This document shows positions 1 to 8,369 of a DNA stretch of 64,000 bases, in pieces. The position numbers and the translations under genes are program-made. The notes beneath the pieces are model-generated. The model was given only the letters and a program-made list of their open reading frames with translations. It searched no databases and was not told the DNA's origin. Origin of the DNA: Bradyrhizobium sp. BR 10289 (lineage in GTDB: Bacteria; Pseudomonadota; Alphaproteobacteria; Rhizobiales; Xanthobacteraceae); contig NZ_JACOFR010000005.1 of the NCBI RefSeq assembly GCF_019455385.1, positions 1 through 64,000 on the forward strand, in the 5' to 3' direction. Numbering within the stretch: the stretch's first letter is position 1; the number at the start of each line of letters is the position of its first letter.

Positions 1-33
1 GGACGCAGCGCAGCGTCTCTTCGACGGTGCGCT

Positions 34-126
34 GCAGAGCCGGGGCCCATCTCTCCACACCGCCCGTGCCGCCTTCTGGGTCCCGGCTCTGCGCCGCAGC
101 GCTGCACGCTGCAGCGCGTCCGGGAC
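34..126. repeat. REP-like nested hairpin element
   Basis: Three pairings are visible. GCAGAGCCGGGGCCC (34-48) pairs with GGGTCCCGGCTCTGC (78-92) with one mismatch. GTCCCGG (80-86) pairs with CCGGGAC (120-126). Inside the latter, GCGCTGCA (99-106) pairs perfectly with TGCAGCGC (110-117). The two larger stems are mutually exclusive because they share the GTCCCGG arm. No gene is seen in positions 1-168. The layout resembles dispersed intergenic palindromes of Bradyrhizobium genomes, but copy number cannot be judged from this window. Confidence 0.55.
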
Positions 127-168
127 ACGCGCGGAGTGTTGAAGCAACTGCGCTCTACGCGCCCAACC

Positions 169-387
169 TCACCGTCCCGCGGGCGCCGACATCGCACCAT
201 TCTCGTAACGCTGCCAGTCGGGCGTCGTCGGCTGCGACGGCCAGATCGCGGCGTTGGAATCGCGAACGGACTGGGACATCGGCGCGGGCTGGGCCTTGCG
301 GGCGTGGTGGCGATCGTTCGCCGCGGCGGTCTGGATGGTGGCGGCGGTGATCAGCGTGGCGCTGAGAATGGCAAGAGTCTTTCGCAT
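169..387 (-). CDS. small secreted protein of unknown function
   Basis: A 72-residue protein. It begins with a typical Sec signal peptide (MRKTLAILSATLITAATIQT, then AAA and a charged mature part). The remainder is hydrophilic with no recognisable domain. The start at 387 is chosen because GGGAGAAACAACC precedes the ATG, and because a longer open frame upstream to 609 has no signal-like N-terminus. It is transcribed away from the secreted-protein gene at 630, so the two probably use the AT-richer stretch at 530-610 as a divergent promoter region. The family was not recognised, and periplasmic location is inferred from the signal peptide only. Confidence 0.6.
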   Translation of the reverse strand: MRKTLAILSATLITAATIQTAAANDRHHARKAQPAPMSQSVRDSNAAIWPSQPTTPDWQRYENGAMSAPAGR

Positions 388-629
388 GGTTGTTTCTCCC
401 GTGACGACGCTCCGGCTGTCAGACATGTTGTCGTCGTCGCAGCTGAGGTGGCGATGCGGCCTGCCGAATATCAGCAGCGCTGGCTTCACGATCGGCGGCG
501 CCGCCTTCACGATGGGGCGAGCCAATTTTTTGGTCCCGGCTAAATATTCGGCAACCGCACCCGTGGCCCCGATGGACTTGCTCCCCGCAATCCGGTTCAA
601 TGGGGTCAATTGGTTTCAAGGCGACAAAG

Positions 630-917
630 ATGTCGAAATATCTGCTGGTTCTCCTCCTGATCGCCTCGCCGGCGGCTGCGCAGGTCAAGCTCACTCCGAA
701 GAGCACGGCGGCGCATCCGGACCCCTGCGCCCCGATCGGACGGACCGCGGACGGCAAGCTGGTCTATTCCATGAAGTGCGAGACCCTGCCGCCCCCGCCC
801 GCACCGCCGCCGCAGGCGGAACTGAAGGAGGCGCCGCCCTCGGCCGCGCCCGCCGCCGAGGCGGAGCCGGAGGTGCGACGGAGCGGCATTTTCGGCTGGT
901 CCTACGATCGCAGGTGA
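630..917 (+). CDS. small secreted proline/alanine-rich protein
   Basis: A 95-residue protein starting with a lipophilic signal sequence (MSKYLLVLLLIASPAAAQ) that should be cleaved after AAA. The mature part has two cysteines and then a Pro/Ala/Glu-rich segment from about residue 52 to 80. This composition is common in rhizobial periplasmic proteins of unknown role. The ATG at 630 is preferred to an upstream in-frame start at 600 because the signal peptide begins exactly there. No catalytic motif is seen and no function is assigned. Confidence 0.6.
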   Translation: MSKYLLVLLLIASPAAAQVKLTPKSTAAHPDPCAPIGRTADGKLVYSMKCETLPPPPAPPPQAELKEAPPSAAPAAEAEPEVRRSGIFGWSYDRR

Positions 918-1006
918 GGGTCCGCGCCACTTGCGCGAAGCCCGGTGGAATGCTCTTTGCTTGAAAATTCCCCGTGGGGTACCCGCCCCCGATCCAGAGA
1001 GATGAG

Positions 1007-1420
1007 ATGAGCAAACTCGTTATCCGCGCCGGCGACTACACCTTCGATGCACGCTTCGAGGAGCAGGCCGCGCCCAAGACCGTCGCCGCGTTCCGCAAGG
1101 CGATGCCATTCGAAAGCCACATCATCCATGTGCGCTGGAGCGGCGAGGCGGTGTGGATGCCGCTCGGCGACCTCGATTTCGGCGTCGGCTATGAGAACCA
1201 CACCAGCTATCCCGCACCGGGCCAGATCATCCTCTATCCCGGCGGCATCAGCGAGACCGAGATTCTGATGGCGTATGGCGGCGTGAGCTTCGCCAGCAAG
1301 ATGGGCCAGCTCGCCGGCAACCACTTCGTCACCGTGACCTCGGGCCTGGAGAATCTGGCGACCCTCGGCAAAAGCGTACTCTGGAAGGGTGCACTGCCGA
1401 TCCGCTTCGAGGAAGTCTGA
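1007..1420 (+). CDS. DUF3830 family protein (cyclophilin-like fold)
   Basis: A 137-residue protein resembling the DUF3830 family, a cyclophilin-like small beta-barrel often found beside purine and pyrimidine degradation genes. The segment with FESHIIHVRWSGEAVW and YPGGISETEILMAYGG is typical. The start at 1007 follows a purine-rich AGAGAGATGAG stretch; a GTG at 974 in the same frame is less likely. The stop is directly followed by the GTG of puuE at 1421, so the two are almost certainly co-transcribed and translationally coupled. No enzymatic activity is established for the family as far as I know; a role in ureide catabolism is inferred from context. Confidence 0.8.
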   Translation: MSKLVIRAGDYTFDARFEEQAAPKTVAAFRKAMPFESHIIHVRWSGEAVWMPLGDLDFGVGYENHTSYPAPGQIILYPGGISETEILMAYGGVSFASKMGQLAGNHFVTVTSGLENLATLGKSVLWKGALPIRFEEV

Positions 1421-2356
1421 GTGATAGAGCCCCGCTACCCGCGCGATCTTCGCGGCTACGGCCGCAATCCGCCGCATCCACAATGGCCGGGCAACGCGCG
1501 GGTCGCGGTGCAGTTCGTCGTCAATTTCGAGGAAGGCGGCGAGAACAACATCCTGCACGGCGACCGCGCCTCGGAAGCGTTTTTGTCCGACGTGCTCGGC
1601 GCGCAGCCCTGGCCGGGCCAGCGCCACGCCAATATCGAATCCATGTTCGAATATGGCTCGCGCGCCGGCTTCTGGCGGCTGTGGCGGATGTTCGGTGAAC
1701 GGAAATGGCCGACCACCGTGTTCGGTGTCGCCACGGCGCTGCAGCGCAATCCGGAGATCGTGGCGGCGATGAAGGAGTCCGGCTGGGACATCGCCAGCCA
1801 CAGCCTGAAATGGATCGAGCACAAGGACATGACCGAGGCGCAGGAGCGCGCCGAGATCGCCGAGTCCATTCGCGTCCACACCGAGGCCACGGGATCGCGT
1901 CCACTCGGCTGGTACACCGGGCGCTCCTCGATCAACACCAACCGGCTGCTGATGGAGGAGGGCGGCTTCCTCTATCTCTGCGACTCCTATGCCGACGATC
2001 TGCCCTATTGGGTCAAGGGCGCCAACGGCAAGCAGCTCATCATTCCCTATACGCTGGACGCCAACGACATGCGGTTCATCAACCCGCAGGGTTTTGCCGA
2101 AGGCGAGCAGTTCTACACCTATCTGAAGGACGCTTTCGACGTGCTCTATGCCGAAGGCGAGACCGCGCCGAAGATGATGTCGGTCGGCCTGCACTGCCGT
2201 CTCGCCGGCCGGCCCGGCCGTGCGGCGGGGCTCATCCGCTTCCTCGATTACATCGGCAAGCACGAACGCGTCTGGGTGCCGACGCGATTGCAGATCGCGC
2301 AGCATTGGCACGACAAGCATGCGCATCTGGCGGCCGATGCGTTCGAGATCGGGTGA
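1421..2356 (+). CDS. puuE: allantoinase PuuE (polysaccharide-deacetylase fold)
   Basis: This 311-residue protein matches the PuuE type of allantoinase, which hydrolyses allantoin to allantoate and is unrelated to the amidohydrolase-type AllB. Family marks include the N-terminal YPRDLRGYGRNPPHPQWPG segment, WDIASHSLKWIEH, GWYTGRSSINTNRLL and the C-terminal GLHCRLAGRPGRAAGL. The length is normal for the family. It starts with GTG immediately after the DUF3830 stop, and four bases separate its stop from the next gene, so 1007-3251 forms one ureide operon. Cytoplasmic. Confidence 0.92.
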   Translation: MIEPRYPRDLRGYGRNPPHPQWPGNARVAVQFVVNFEEGGENNILHGDRASEAFLSDVLGAQPWPGQRHANIESMFEYGSRAGFWRLWRMFGERKWPTTVFGVATALQRNPEIVAAMKESGWDIASHSLKWIEHKDMTEAQERAEIAESIRVHTEATGSRPLGWYTGRSSINTNRLLMEEGGFLYLCDSYADDLPYWVKGANGKQLIIPYTLDANDMRFINPQGFAEGEQFYTYLKDAFDVLYAEGETAPKMMSVGLHCRLAGRPGRAAGLIRFLDYIGKHERVWVPTRLQIAQHWHDKHAHLAADAFEIG

Positions 2357-2360
2357 AGAT

Positions 2361-3251
2361 ATGACTTCGCAAATTTCGCTCGCCGCTCTCAACGCCGCCA
2401 GCAAGGCCGACTTCGTCGCGGCGCTCGCCAATGTCGTCGAATATTCGCCGTGGATCGCCGAGCAGATCGCGGCGCAGCGGCCGTTCGCCGGCATCAACCA
2501 GCTCCACGCCGCGTTGATGGCGGCGATCCAGGCCGCCGAGCCCGACGTGCAACTGGCGCTGATCCGCGCCCATCCCGATCTCGCCAACAAGACCCAGCGC
2601 GCGGCAGGGCTCACGGCAGAATCGACCGAGGAGCAGAACAGCGCGGGCCTCGACCGTCTCTCGGATGCCGAATACACGGCATTCGAACGCGTCAACAACG
2701 CCTATCGCGAAAAGTTCGGCTTCCCCTACATCGTCTGCGTGCGACGTCACACCAAGGATTCCGTGCTGCGGGACTTCGAGACGCGGTTGCGCAATATCGC
2801 CAAGACAGAGACCCGCCGCGCGATCGAGGAGATCGGCCGCATCTCGGCGTTGCGGCTCGATCAGCTCGTCACTGCCGACGACAAGCTGAAAGTGCACGGT
2901 CGTCTCTCGACGCATGTGCTCGATAATCACGCCGGCAAGCCCGCGCCCGGCATTCCGGTCGAGCTCGTCGAGCTTGCGAATCTCGGCGAGAGCCGCGTCA
3001 TCGCGCGCACCGTGACGAATGCGGACGGTCGTACCGACCAGCCGTTGATCGGCGGGCGCCCGCTGCCGATCGGCCGCTACGAACTCCGCTTCAGCGTCGC
3101 CAAATATTACGCCGAGCGCAACGTGCCGCTGTCGGACCCGCCGTTCCTCGACGAGATCCCGCTGCGCTTTTCGATCAGCGAGCCGGAGAGCCATTACCAC
3201 GTGCCGCTGCTGGTGACGCCGTGGAGCTATTCGACCTATCGCGGCAGTTAG
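2361..3251 (+). CDS. bifunctional OHCU decarboxylase / 5-hydroxyisourate hydrolase
   Basis: A 296-residue fusion of two ureide-pathway enzymes. Residues about 5-165 are a URAD-type 2-oxo-4-hydroxy-4-carboxy-5-ureidoimidazoline decarboxylase, with the AHPDLANK motif (His71) and KFGFPYIVCV. Residues about 178-296 are a transthyretin-like 5-hydroxyisourate hydrolase, with LSTHVLDN (His185) and the diagnostic C-terminal YRGS. Together they convert HIU through OHCU to S-allantoin, the substrate of the upstream puuE. Domain order equals that of plant allantoin synthase (TTL). The ATG at 2361 lies 5 nt after the puuE stop; a longer frame reaching back to 2220 only overlaps puuE. Its stop overlaps that of the convergent permease gene (TTAG). 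Confidence 0.93.
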   Translation: MTSQISLAALNAASKADFVAALANVVEYSPWIAEQIAAQRPFAGINQLHAALMAAIQAAEPDVQLALIRAHPDLANKTQRAAGLTAESTEEQNSAGLDRLSDAEYTAFERVNNAYREKFGFPYIVCVRRHTKDSVLRDFETRLRNIAKTETRRAIEEIGRISALRLDQLVTADDKLKVHGRLSTHVLDNHAGKPAPGIPVELVELANLGESRVIARTVTNADGRTDQPLIGGRPLPIGRYELRFSVAKYYAERNVPLSDPPFLDEIPLRFSISEPESHYHVPLLVTPWSYSTYRGS

Positions 3252-4645
3252 ACATGCTGCGCCGATGCGGAGGCTGACGCTGCATCGGCTTCCGCTGCGG
3301 CGCCACCGCTCAAGCCGTTGAAGAACGCGTTGAGCAGCACCGAGACGACCGCGCAGAGCAAAATGCCGGACTCCAGCAGCGGCTGGAGATCGTGCGGCAG
3401 ATTCCGGAAGAAGCCGGGTGCTGCGAGCGGGATCAGGCCGAAGCCGATCGAGATCGCGACGATGAAGAGATTGTAGCGGTTGTTGCGGAAATCGACTGCG
3501 GTAAGGATGCGCGCGCCTGTTGCCGCGACCATGCCGAACATCACGAGGCCGGCGCCGCCGAGCACGACCAGCGGCACCGCCTCGACCAGCGCGGCGAGCT
3601 TCGGCAGCAGCCCGAGCACGAGCATGATGCAGCCGCCTGTTACGGTCACCCAGCGCGAGCGCACGCCGGTGACCGAGACGAGGCCGACATTCTGCGAGAA
3701 CGAGGTGTAGGGAAACGTGTTGAAGATGCCGCCGAGCAGCGTGCCGACGCCGTCGGCCCGCAGGCCGCGACTGAGGGCTTCACGGTCGATCGACTTGCCG
3801 GTGATGTCGCCGAGCGCGAGGAACATGCCGAGAGACTCGATCATCACCACGATCATGACGATGCACATGGTGACGACAGGCACGAGATGGAATTGCGGCA
3901 TGCCGAAGCGGAACGGGATCACGACAGCGCCCCAGGAGGCCGCCGCGACCTTGTCGAAATGCATCACGCCCAGGATGCTCGCCAGGACGGCACCGGCGAT
4001 GATGCCGAGCAGCACCGAGACGTTGGCGAGGAAGCCGGTGCCCCATTTGATCAGGCCGAGGATGAAGAGCAGCACAAACAGCGAGATGCCGAGGCCCTGC
4101 AACTGCCCGTAGGCCGGATTGGGAAAGCTGCCGGGGACGCCGTCGACGACCTTGGTCAGCGTCGGCAGGCCGCCGCCGGCCCAGTTGATGCCGACCCGCA
4201 TCAGCGAGATGCCGATGACGAGAATGATGGTACCGGTGACGACGGGCGGAAACAGGGGCAGCAGCCGGCTGACGAACGGCGCGACGATGATGCCGAAAAT
4301 GCCGGCCGCGATAACGGAGCCGTAGATGCCGAGCAGGCCGATATCGGGCGCCGCCGCCATCGACAGCATCGGGCCGACCGACGCAAAGGTCACGCCCATC
4401 ATCACGGGCAGGCGGATGCCGACACCGGGGAAGCCGAGACATTGCACCAGCGTCGCCAGCCCGCAGGCGAACAGATCGGCGCTGATCAGGAAGGCGACGT
4501 CCTCCGGCGGCAGCTTGAGCGCGCGTCCGATGATCAGAGGCACCGCGACCGCGCCGGCATACATCACCAGCACATGCTGGAGCCCGAGTGCGAGGAGGCG
4601 CGGAACCGGCAAAACCTCGTCGACGGGATGCACTTCGCTGGCCAT
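3248..4645 (-). CDS. NCS2-family xanthine/uric acid permease
   Basis: A 465-residue membrane protein of the nucleobase:cation symporter-2 family, with about 12-14 hydrophobic segments. Recognisable features are LALGLQHVLVMYAGAVAVPL near the N-terminus, the TM3-like GVRLPVMMGV-type stretch (here GIRLPVMMGVTFASVGPM), and QNVGLVSVTGVRSR in the second half. Family members import xanthine and/or urate with protons. Immediately upstream on the same strand is the xanthine dehydrogenase pair, and the opposite-strand neighbour makes allantoin, so a purine substrate is well supported; urate versus xanthine cannot be told from sequence alone. The gap to the xdh stop is 24 nt. Confidence 0.92.
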   Translation of the reverse strand: MASEVHPVDEVLPVPRLLALGLQHVLVMYAGAVAVPLIIGRALKLPPEDVAFLISADLFACGLATLVQCLGFPGVGIRLPVMMGVTFASVGPMLSMAAAPDIGLLGIYGSVIAAGIFGIIVAPFVSRLLPLFPPVVTGTIILVIGISLMRVGINWAGGGLPTLTKVVDGVPGSFPNPAYGQLQGLGISLFVLLFILGLIKWGTGFLANVSVLLGIIAGAVLASILGVMHFDKVAAASWGAVVIPFRFGMPQFHLVPVVTMCIVMIVVMIESLGMFLALGDITGKSIDREALSRGLRADGVGTLLGGIFNTFPYTSFSQNVGLVSVTGVRSRWVTVTGGCIMLVLGLLPKLAALVEAVPLVVLGGAGLVMFGMVAATGARILTAVDFRNNRYNLFIVAISIGFGLIPLAAPGFFRNLPHDLQPLLESGILLCAVVSVLLNAFFNGLSGGAAAEADAASASASAQHV

Positions 4646-4669
4646 CGATCAATCCTCAATGAAATGTGC

Positions 4670-7393
4670 TCAACCAAATTTATCGTGCAGGGCCGGAAAC
4701 AGCCGGTCCGGCTTGAAAGGCGGCGCGGTGAAGCGGATGCCGGTGGCATTCGCGATGGCGTTGCCGAGCGCCGCGGCGACCGGATTGTACGGGCTCTCGC
4801 TCATCGACTTCGCGCCGAGCGGCCCGATCGTGTCGGATGTCTCGGCGAACAGCACCTCGGTGCGCGGAACGTCGGCGAAAGATGGCAAATGATAGTCGCG
4901 GAATTTCGGGTTGGTGACGCGCCCCTCCGCATCGATCACCATCTCCTCGTACAGCGCGGCACCCAGCGCCTGCGCGACGCCGCCTTCAACTTGGCCCCGG
5001 CACTGCATGGGATTGGCGACTACGCCGGCGTCCGCCGCCTGCACGCTCCGGAGAATCTTGAGCTCGCCGGTCGCCTTGTTCACGGCGACACGAAAGCCCT
5101 GGACGTTGAAGCCGACCGACCGCGGCGTTCCGCCGGAATTGCCGCTCGCCGCGAGCGGCAGGCCGCGTTCGCGGGCAAGCTTCGCCAGTTCGGCAAAGGA
5201 CATCCGCCGGACGCCGCTGACGACGGCCTCGCCCTCGAGCGCGCAGGTCCTGATGTCGCAAAGCCAGGCGTCTGCCGCCGCGGCCTTCAGATCGGTCGCG
5301 AGCTGCATCGCTGCGGCATGCGTCGCCTTGCCGGCGACGAAGGTGCCGGCGCTGCCATAGGCGCCGGTGTCGTGGCCGCCATGGGCGGTGTCGGACTGGC
5401 GCAGGCGGATCCGGTCGACCGTCGTCGCCAGCGTCGTCGCGGCGATCTGCCGGTGCACGGTGCTGGTGCCGTTGCCAAACTCGGCGGTCCCGACGGTGAG
5501 ATCGAAACCGCCGTCCTCGTTGAGGACGATCGTGGCGTCCGCGATGTGGCCGGCCGGCGGCACCGTGTCGATCATGGTCAGCGCGATGCCGTCGCCGATC
5601 AGCCATTCCGGCGACAGATCCGGCTGCGGGCCGTCCGCGTGCATCGCGCGCTCGACGAGGTCCAGGCACTGATCGAGCCCGTAGGAGCCATAGAGCACGT
5701 CGTGGAATTCGGACGGCGGCGGCGACAGCATGGGATCGCCGGGCTTGACGACGTTCAGCCTGCGCATGTCGTAGGGGCTGATGCCGAGCTGCCGGGCAAG
5801 CTCATCGATCGCCGCTTCGACCGCGATCTGCGTCTGCGGCAGTCCATAGCCACGAAACGCGCCTGCAGGTACCGTGTTGGTGTAGACGGCATAGCCGTCC
5901 ACCCGCTTGTTCGGGCAATTGTAGACGCTGATGGACTCCCCCAGCGAATGGAACATCACCGGGCCGGCATGATTGCCGTAGGCGCCAGTGTTGGAGAGCA
6001 CCTCGAGCTGAAGCGCGGTCAGCTTGCCGTCCGCATCGGCGCCGGCCTTGACGTGAACCCGCATCGGATGCCGCGTCGAGGTCGCGATGAACTGCTCTTC
6101 GCGCGTGAGCTCCAGCTTCACCGGGCGTCCGCTCCTGAGAGCGGCGAGCGCCAGGATGTCCTCGACGAACATCTCCTGCTTGCCGCCAAAGCCGCCGCCG
6201 ACGCGCTCGCAGAACACGCGGACCTTGTCCATCGGAAGCTGGAAGATGTCCGACAGCGCGCGCCGCGTCAGGAAAGGCACCTGCGTCGAGGTGCGGACGT
6301 TGAGCACGCCTTCGGCATCCAGCCAGGCGAGGCCGCCGTGAGTTTCCAGGGCCGCATGCTGCACGCGATGACTGTGGAAGGTTGCCTCATAGGTGACGGC
6401 GGAGGTGGCGAGCGCGGTCGCGACATCGCCGTATTCGCCATGCGTCTCCGCGACGAGGTTGCGCTGCGCGTCGGCGACACGACTCTCCGTGGTGCGGTCG
6501 GGATGAATGATCGGCGCGCCCGGCGCCATCGCCTGCTCGGGATCGATCAGCGCAGGAAGGATCTCGTAGTCGACCTTGATGCGCCGGCAGGCCTCCTCGG
6601 CGGCCGCTTCGGTCTCGGCGACGACGGCGGCAACCTTTTGGCCGATGAAGCGAACGACGTCGTCGAGGACGCGGGTGTCCTCGGGGTCCATCCAGTCCTT
6701 CTCGTGCCGCGCGGTCGACATCAGCACCGAGGGCGCGTCCTCATGGGTCAGCACCGTATGCACGCCGGGAACACGAAGCGCGTCCGAGGTGTCGATCGCG
6801 ACGATCCTCGCATGCGCATGCGGCGAGCGCAGCAGCTTGATGTGCAGCAGGCCGTCGATGACTGTGTCGAACGTATAGCGCGCCTGGCCGCGCACGACAT
6901 CGGGACCCGCCGGGGCCGGCAGGCTGCGGCCGAAGGCGGCGCCGGCTTCGACGCTCGCCTCGACATTGTTTTTGCCGAGGATCGCATCCTCGATCGCGCG
7001 ATAACCGGTGCAGCGGCAGATGTTGCCCTTCAATGCAACGCCGAGATCGGTGCGCTGCGCCTGGTTGAGCGAGGCGCAGGTCAGGATCATGCCGGCGGTG
7101 CAGAAGCCGCATTGAAAGCCTTGTGCATCGAGAAAGGCCTGCTGCATCGGATGTGCGCCGTGATCGCCGCCCAGGCCTTCGATCGTGGTGACGACGCGAC
7201 CTTCGGCGCGGAAGGCGGGGATCAGGCAGCTATGCACGGGCTCGCCGTCGAGCAGCACGGTGCAGGCGCCGCAATCGCCGGCATCACACCCCTTTTTCAC
7301 GCCGAAATGGCCGAGCTCCCGCAGGAACGTGCGCAGGCACTGGCCGGCGCGCGGCTCCTGCGTAAACGGCGTGCCGTTGATCTCGAAGCTCAT
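4670..7393 (-). CDS. xanthine dehydrogenase, fused [2Fe-2S] and molybdopterin subunits
   Basis: This 907-residue protein joins two parts that are often separate. Residues 1-150 form the iron-sulfur subunit: plant-type cluster Cys36, Cys41, Cys44, Cys56, and the second cluster at Cys95, Cys98, Cys126, Cys128 in QCGFC and CRCTGYR. Residues about 165-907 form the molybdenum-cofactor subunit, with RVGGGFGGKQE, the AFRGYGLPQ signature and a C-terminal KSMSESP segment that keeps the catalytic Glu position of KGVGE-type enzymes. The FAD module is the adjacent gene, overlapping by ATGA. The complex should hydroxylate hypoxanthine and xanthine to urate, although substrate specificity within this family is broad. 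Confidence 0.9.
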   Translation of the reverse strand: MSFEINGTPFTQEPRAGQCLRTFLRELGHFGVKKGCDAGDCGACTVLLDGEPVHSCLIPAFRAEGRVVTTIEGLGGDHGAHPMQQAFLDAQGFQCGFCTAGMILTCASLNQAQRTDLGVALKGNICRCTGYRAIEDAILGKNNVEASVEAGAAFGRSLPAPAGPDVVRGQARYTFDTVIDGLLHIKLLRSPHAHARIVAIDTSDALRVPGVHTVLTHEDAPSVLMSTARHEKDWMDPEDTRVLDDVVRFIGQKVAAVVAETEAAAEEACRRIKVDYEILPALIDPEQAMAPGAPIIHPDRTTESRVADAQRNLVAETHGEYGDVATALATSAVTYEATFHSHRVQHAALETHGGLAWLDAEGVLNVRTSTQVPFLTRRALSDIFQLPMDKVRVFCERVGGGFGGKQEMFVEDILALAALRSGRPVKLELTREEQFIATSTRHPMRVHVKAGADADGKLTALQLEVLSNTGAYGNHAGPVMFHSLGESISVYNCPNKRVDGYAVYTNTVPAGAFRGYGLPQTQIAVEAAIDELARQLGISPYDMRRLNVVKPGDPMLSPPPSEFHDVLYGSYGLDQCLDLVERAMHADGPQPDLSPEWLIGDGIALTMIDTVPPAGHIADATIVLNEDGGFDLTVGTAEFGNGTSTVHRQIAATTLATTVDRIRLRQSDTAHGGHDTGAYGSAGTFVAGKATHAAAMQLATDLKAAAADAWLCDIRTCALEGEAVVSGVRRMSFAELAKLARERGLPLAASGNSGGTPRSVGFNVQGFRVAVNKATGELKILRSVQAADAGVVANPMQCRGQVEGGVAQALGAALYEEMVIDAEGRVTNPKFRDYHLPSFADVPRTEVLFAETSDTIGPLGAKSMSESPYNPVAAALGNAIANATGIRFTAPPFKPDRLFPALHDKFG

Positions 7394-8217
7394 GACGGCG
7401 ATGCCTCGCGTAGTTCGCGGCGGATCTCCTCGGCGAGCCGCAGCGTCATGTGCTTGCGCCAGAGCGGCTTGCCGTGGATGTCGGTGTGGTACAGCTCGTC
7501 CGTGATCTGCTGCGAGATCGCGTCAGCAAGCGCGCTCGCGTCCGGGGCCTTGGGAAACGACAGCCGGATGGGGCGCACGGTCGAAGCGGTCACGGTCAGC
7601 GCCAATGCGCCATTGCTATCGAGGCTGCCGATCAGGAGCGCCGCGGAGCGGCCGACCGGTGCCAGCGAGATCTGGCGAAACGCCGTGCGGCGCTTCAACG
7701 CTGCAAGCGGGATGTCGATCTGCCGCAGCAGGTCGCCTTGCGTCAGGCGGTTGCGCTGATTGCCGGTCACGAAGTCGATGACGGGAATCCTCTGCTCGCC
7801 GCCGCCGGCTTTCCAGATCGTGCAGACGCCATCGAGCGCGGAAGTGAGCGAGATCATCGGTCCCGCCGGCAGCGACATGCAGAGATTGCCGCCGACGGTC
7901 GCCGTCTTCCAGATCTTGAACGAGGCAAGAAAGGCGCGGCAGCACTGGCCGATCAGCGGCGCTGCGAGCCAGTCGGGCGGGCAGGCGAAGCCATCGAGCT
8001 GCGCGACGGTGCAGGTGGCGGCAATCGAGAGATGGTCATCCGTGATCGTCAGCGCCGGCCATTTCAGATCGGTAAGATCGATCAGCCGTGTTAGGTGCGC
8101 TTGCGGCTCCGAGAACAGCCAGGTGCCGCCTGCGAGCCAAGCATCACCTGACGTCCAAACGGGCAGGTCGGAGCGCGTTTGCGGACGGGCCACCGTGGTG
8201 ATGGTATTCAAATCCAT
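7390..8217 (-). CDS. FAD-binding subunit of the xanthine dehydrogenase
   Basis: A 275-residue protein of the molybdopterin dehydrogenase FAD-binding family (CoxM/XdhB-like). The FAD-binding WLAGGTWL segment (GGT motif, around residues 30-37) and the second ATVGGNLCMSLPAGPM motif are both present. Length is close to family average. The start at 8217 gives MDLNTITTVARPQ; an in-frame ATG further upstream at 8280 adds 21 residues without family resemblance. Its stop overlaps the xdh start, so FAD and Fe-S/Mo subunits are translationally coupled and form one electron-transfer enzyme. The gene is divergent from the deaminase at 8370. Confidence 0.9.
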   Translation of the reverse strand: MDLNTITTVARPQTRSDLPVWTSGDAWLAGGTWLFSEPQAHLTRLIDLTDLKWPALTITDDHLSIAATCTVAQLDGFACPPDWLAAPLIGQCCRAFLASFKIWKTATVGGNLCMSLPAGPMISLTSALDGVCTIWKAGGGEQRIPVIDFVTGNQRNRLTQGDLLRQIDIPLAALKRRTAFRQISLAPVGRSAALLIGSLDSNGALALTVTASTVRPIRLSFPKAPDASALADAISQQITDELYHTDIHGKPLWRKHMTLRLAEEIRRELREASPS

Positions 8218-8369
8218 GGCTGCGCCGCGCTTGCACCGAGTGAATCGAACAGGGAGAAAGTCTTGCAAGACCAGCGCCAAGTGGCAACAACAACTCGCGG
8301 TGATGACGCAGCCGGACTGGCCTCCGCCTTGCAGGCCCGTCTTCGGCGAAGATGAGGAGAACCGTGATC

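Noticed and set aside
2304..2322. TGGCACG-type sequence resembling a sigma-54 promoter
   Set aside because: It lies inside the puuE coding region, lacks a proper TTGC element at the required distance and has no downstream gene start close by.
902..2698. A 598-codon minus-strand frame over the DUF3830, puuE and fused ureide genes
   Set aside because: Shadow of clearly coding plus-strand genes; no domain, no ribosome site.
3392..7759. A 1455-codon open frame on the plus strand across the permease and xanthine dehydrogenase genes
   Set aside because: It is antisense to two well-supported genes, is extremely rich in Arg, Asp, Glu, His and Gln, and shows no domain. This is the usual shadow frame of GC-rich coding DNA.
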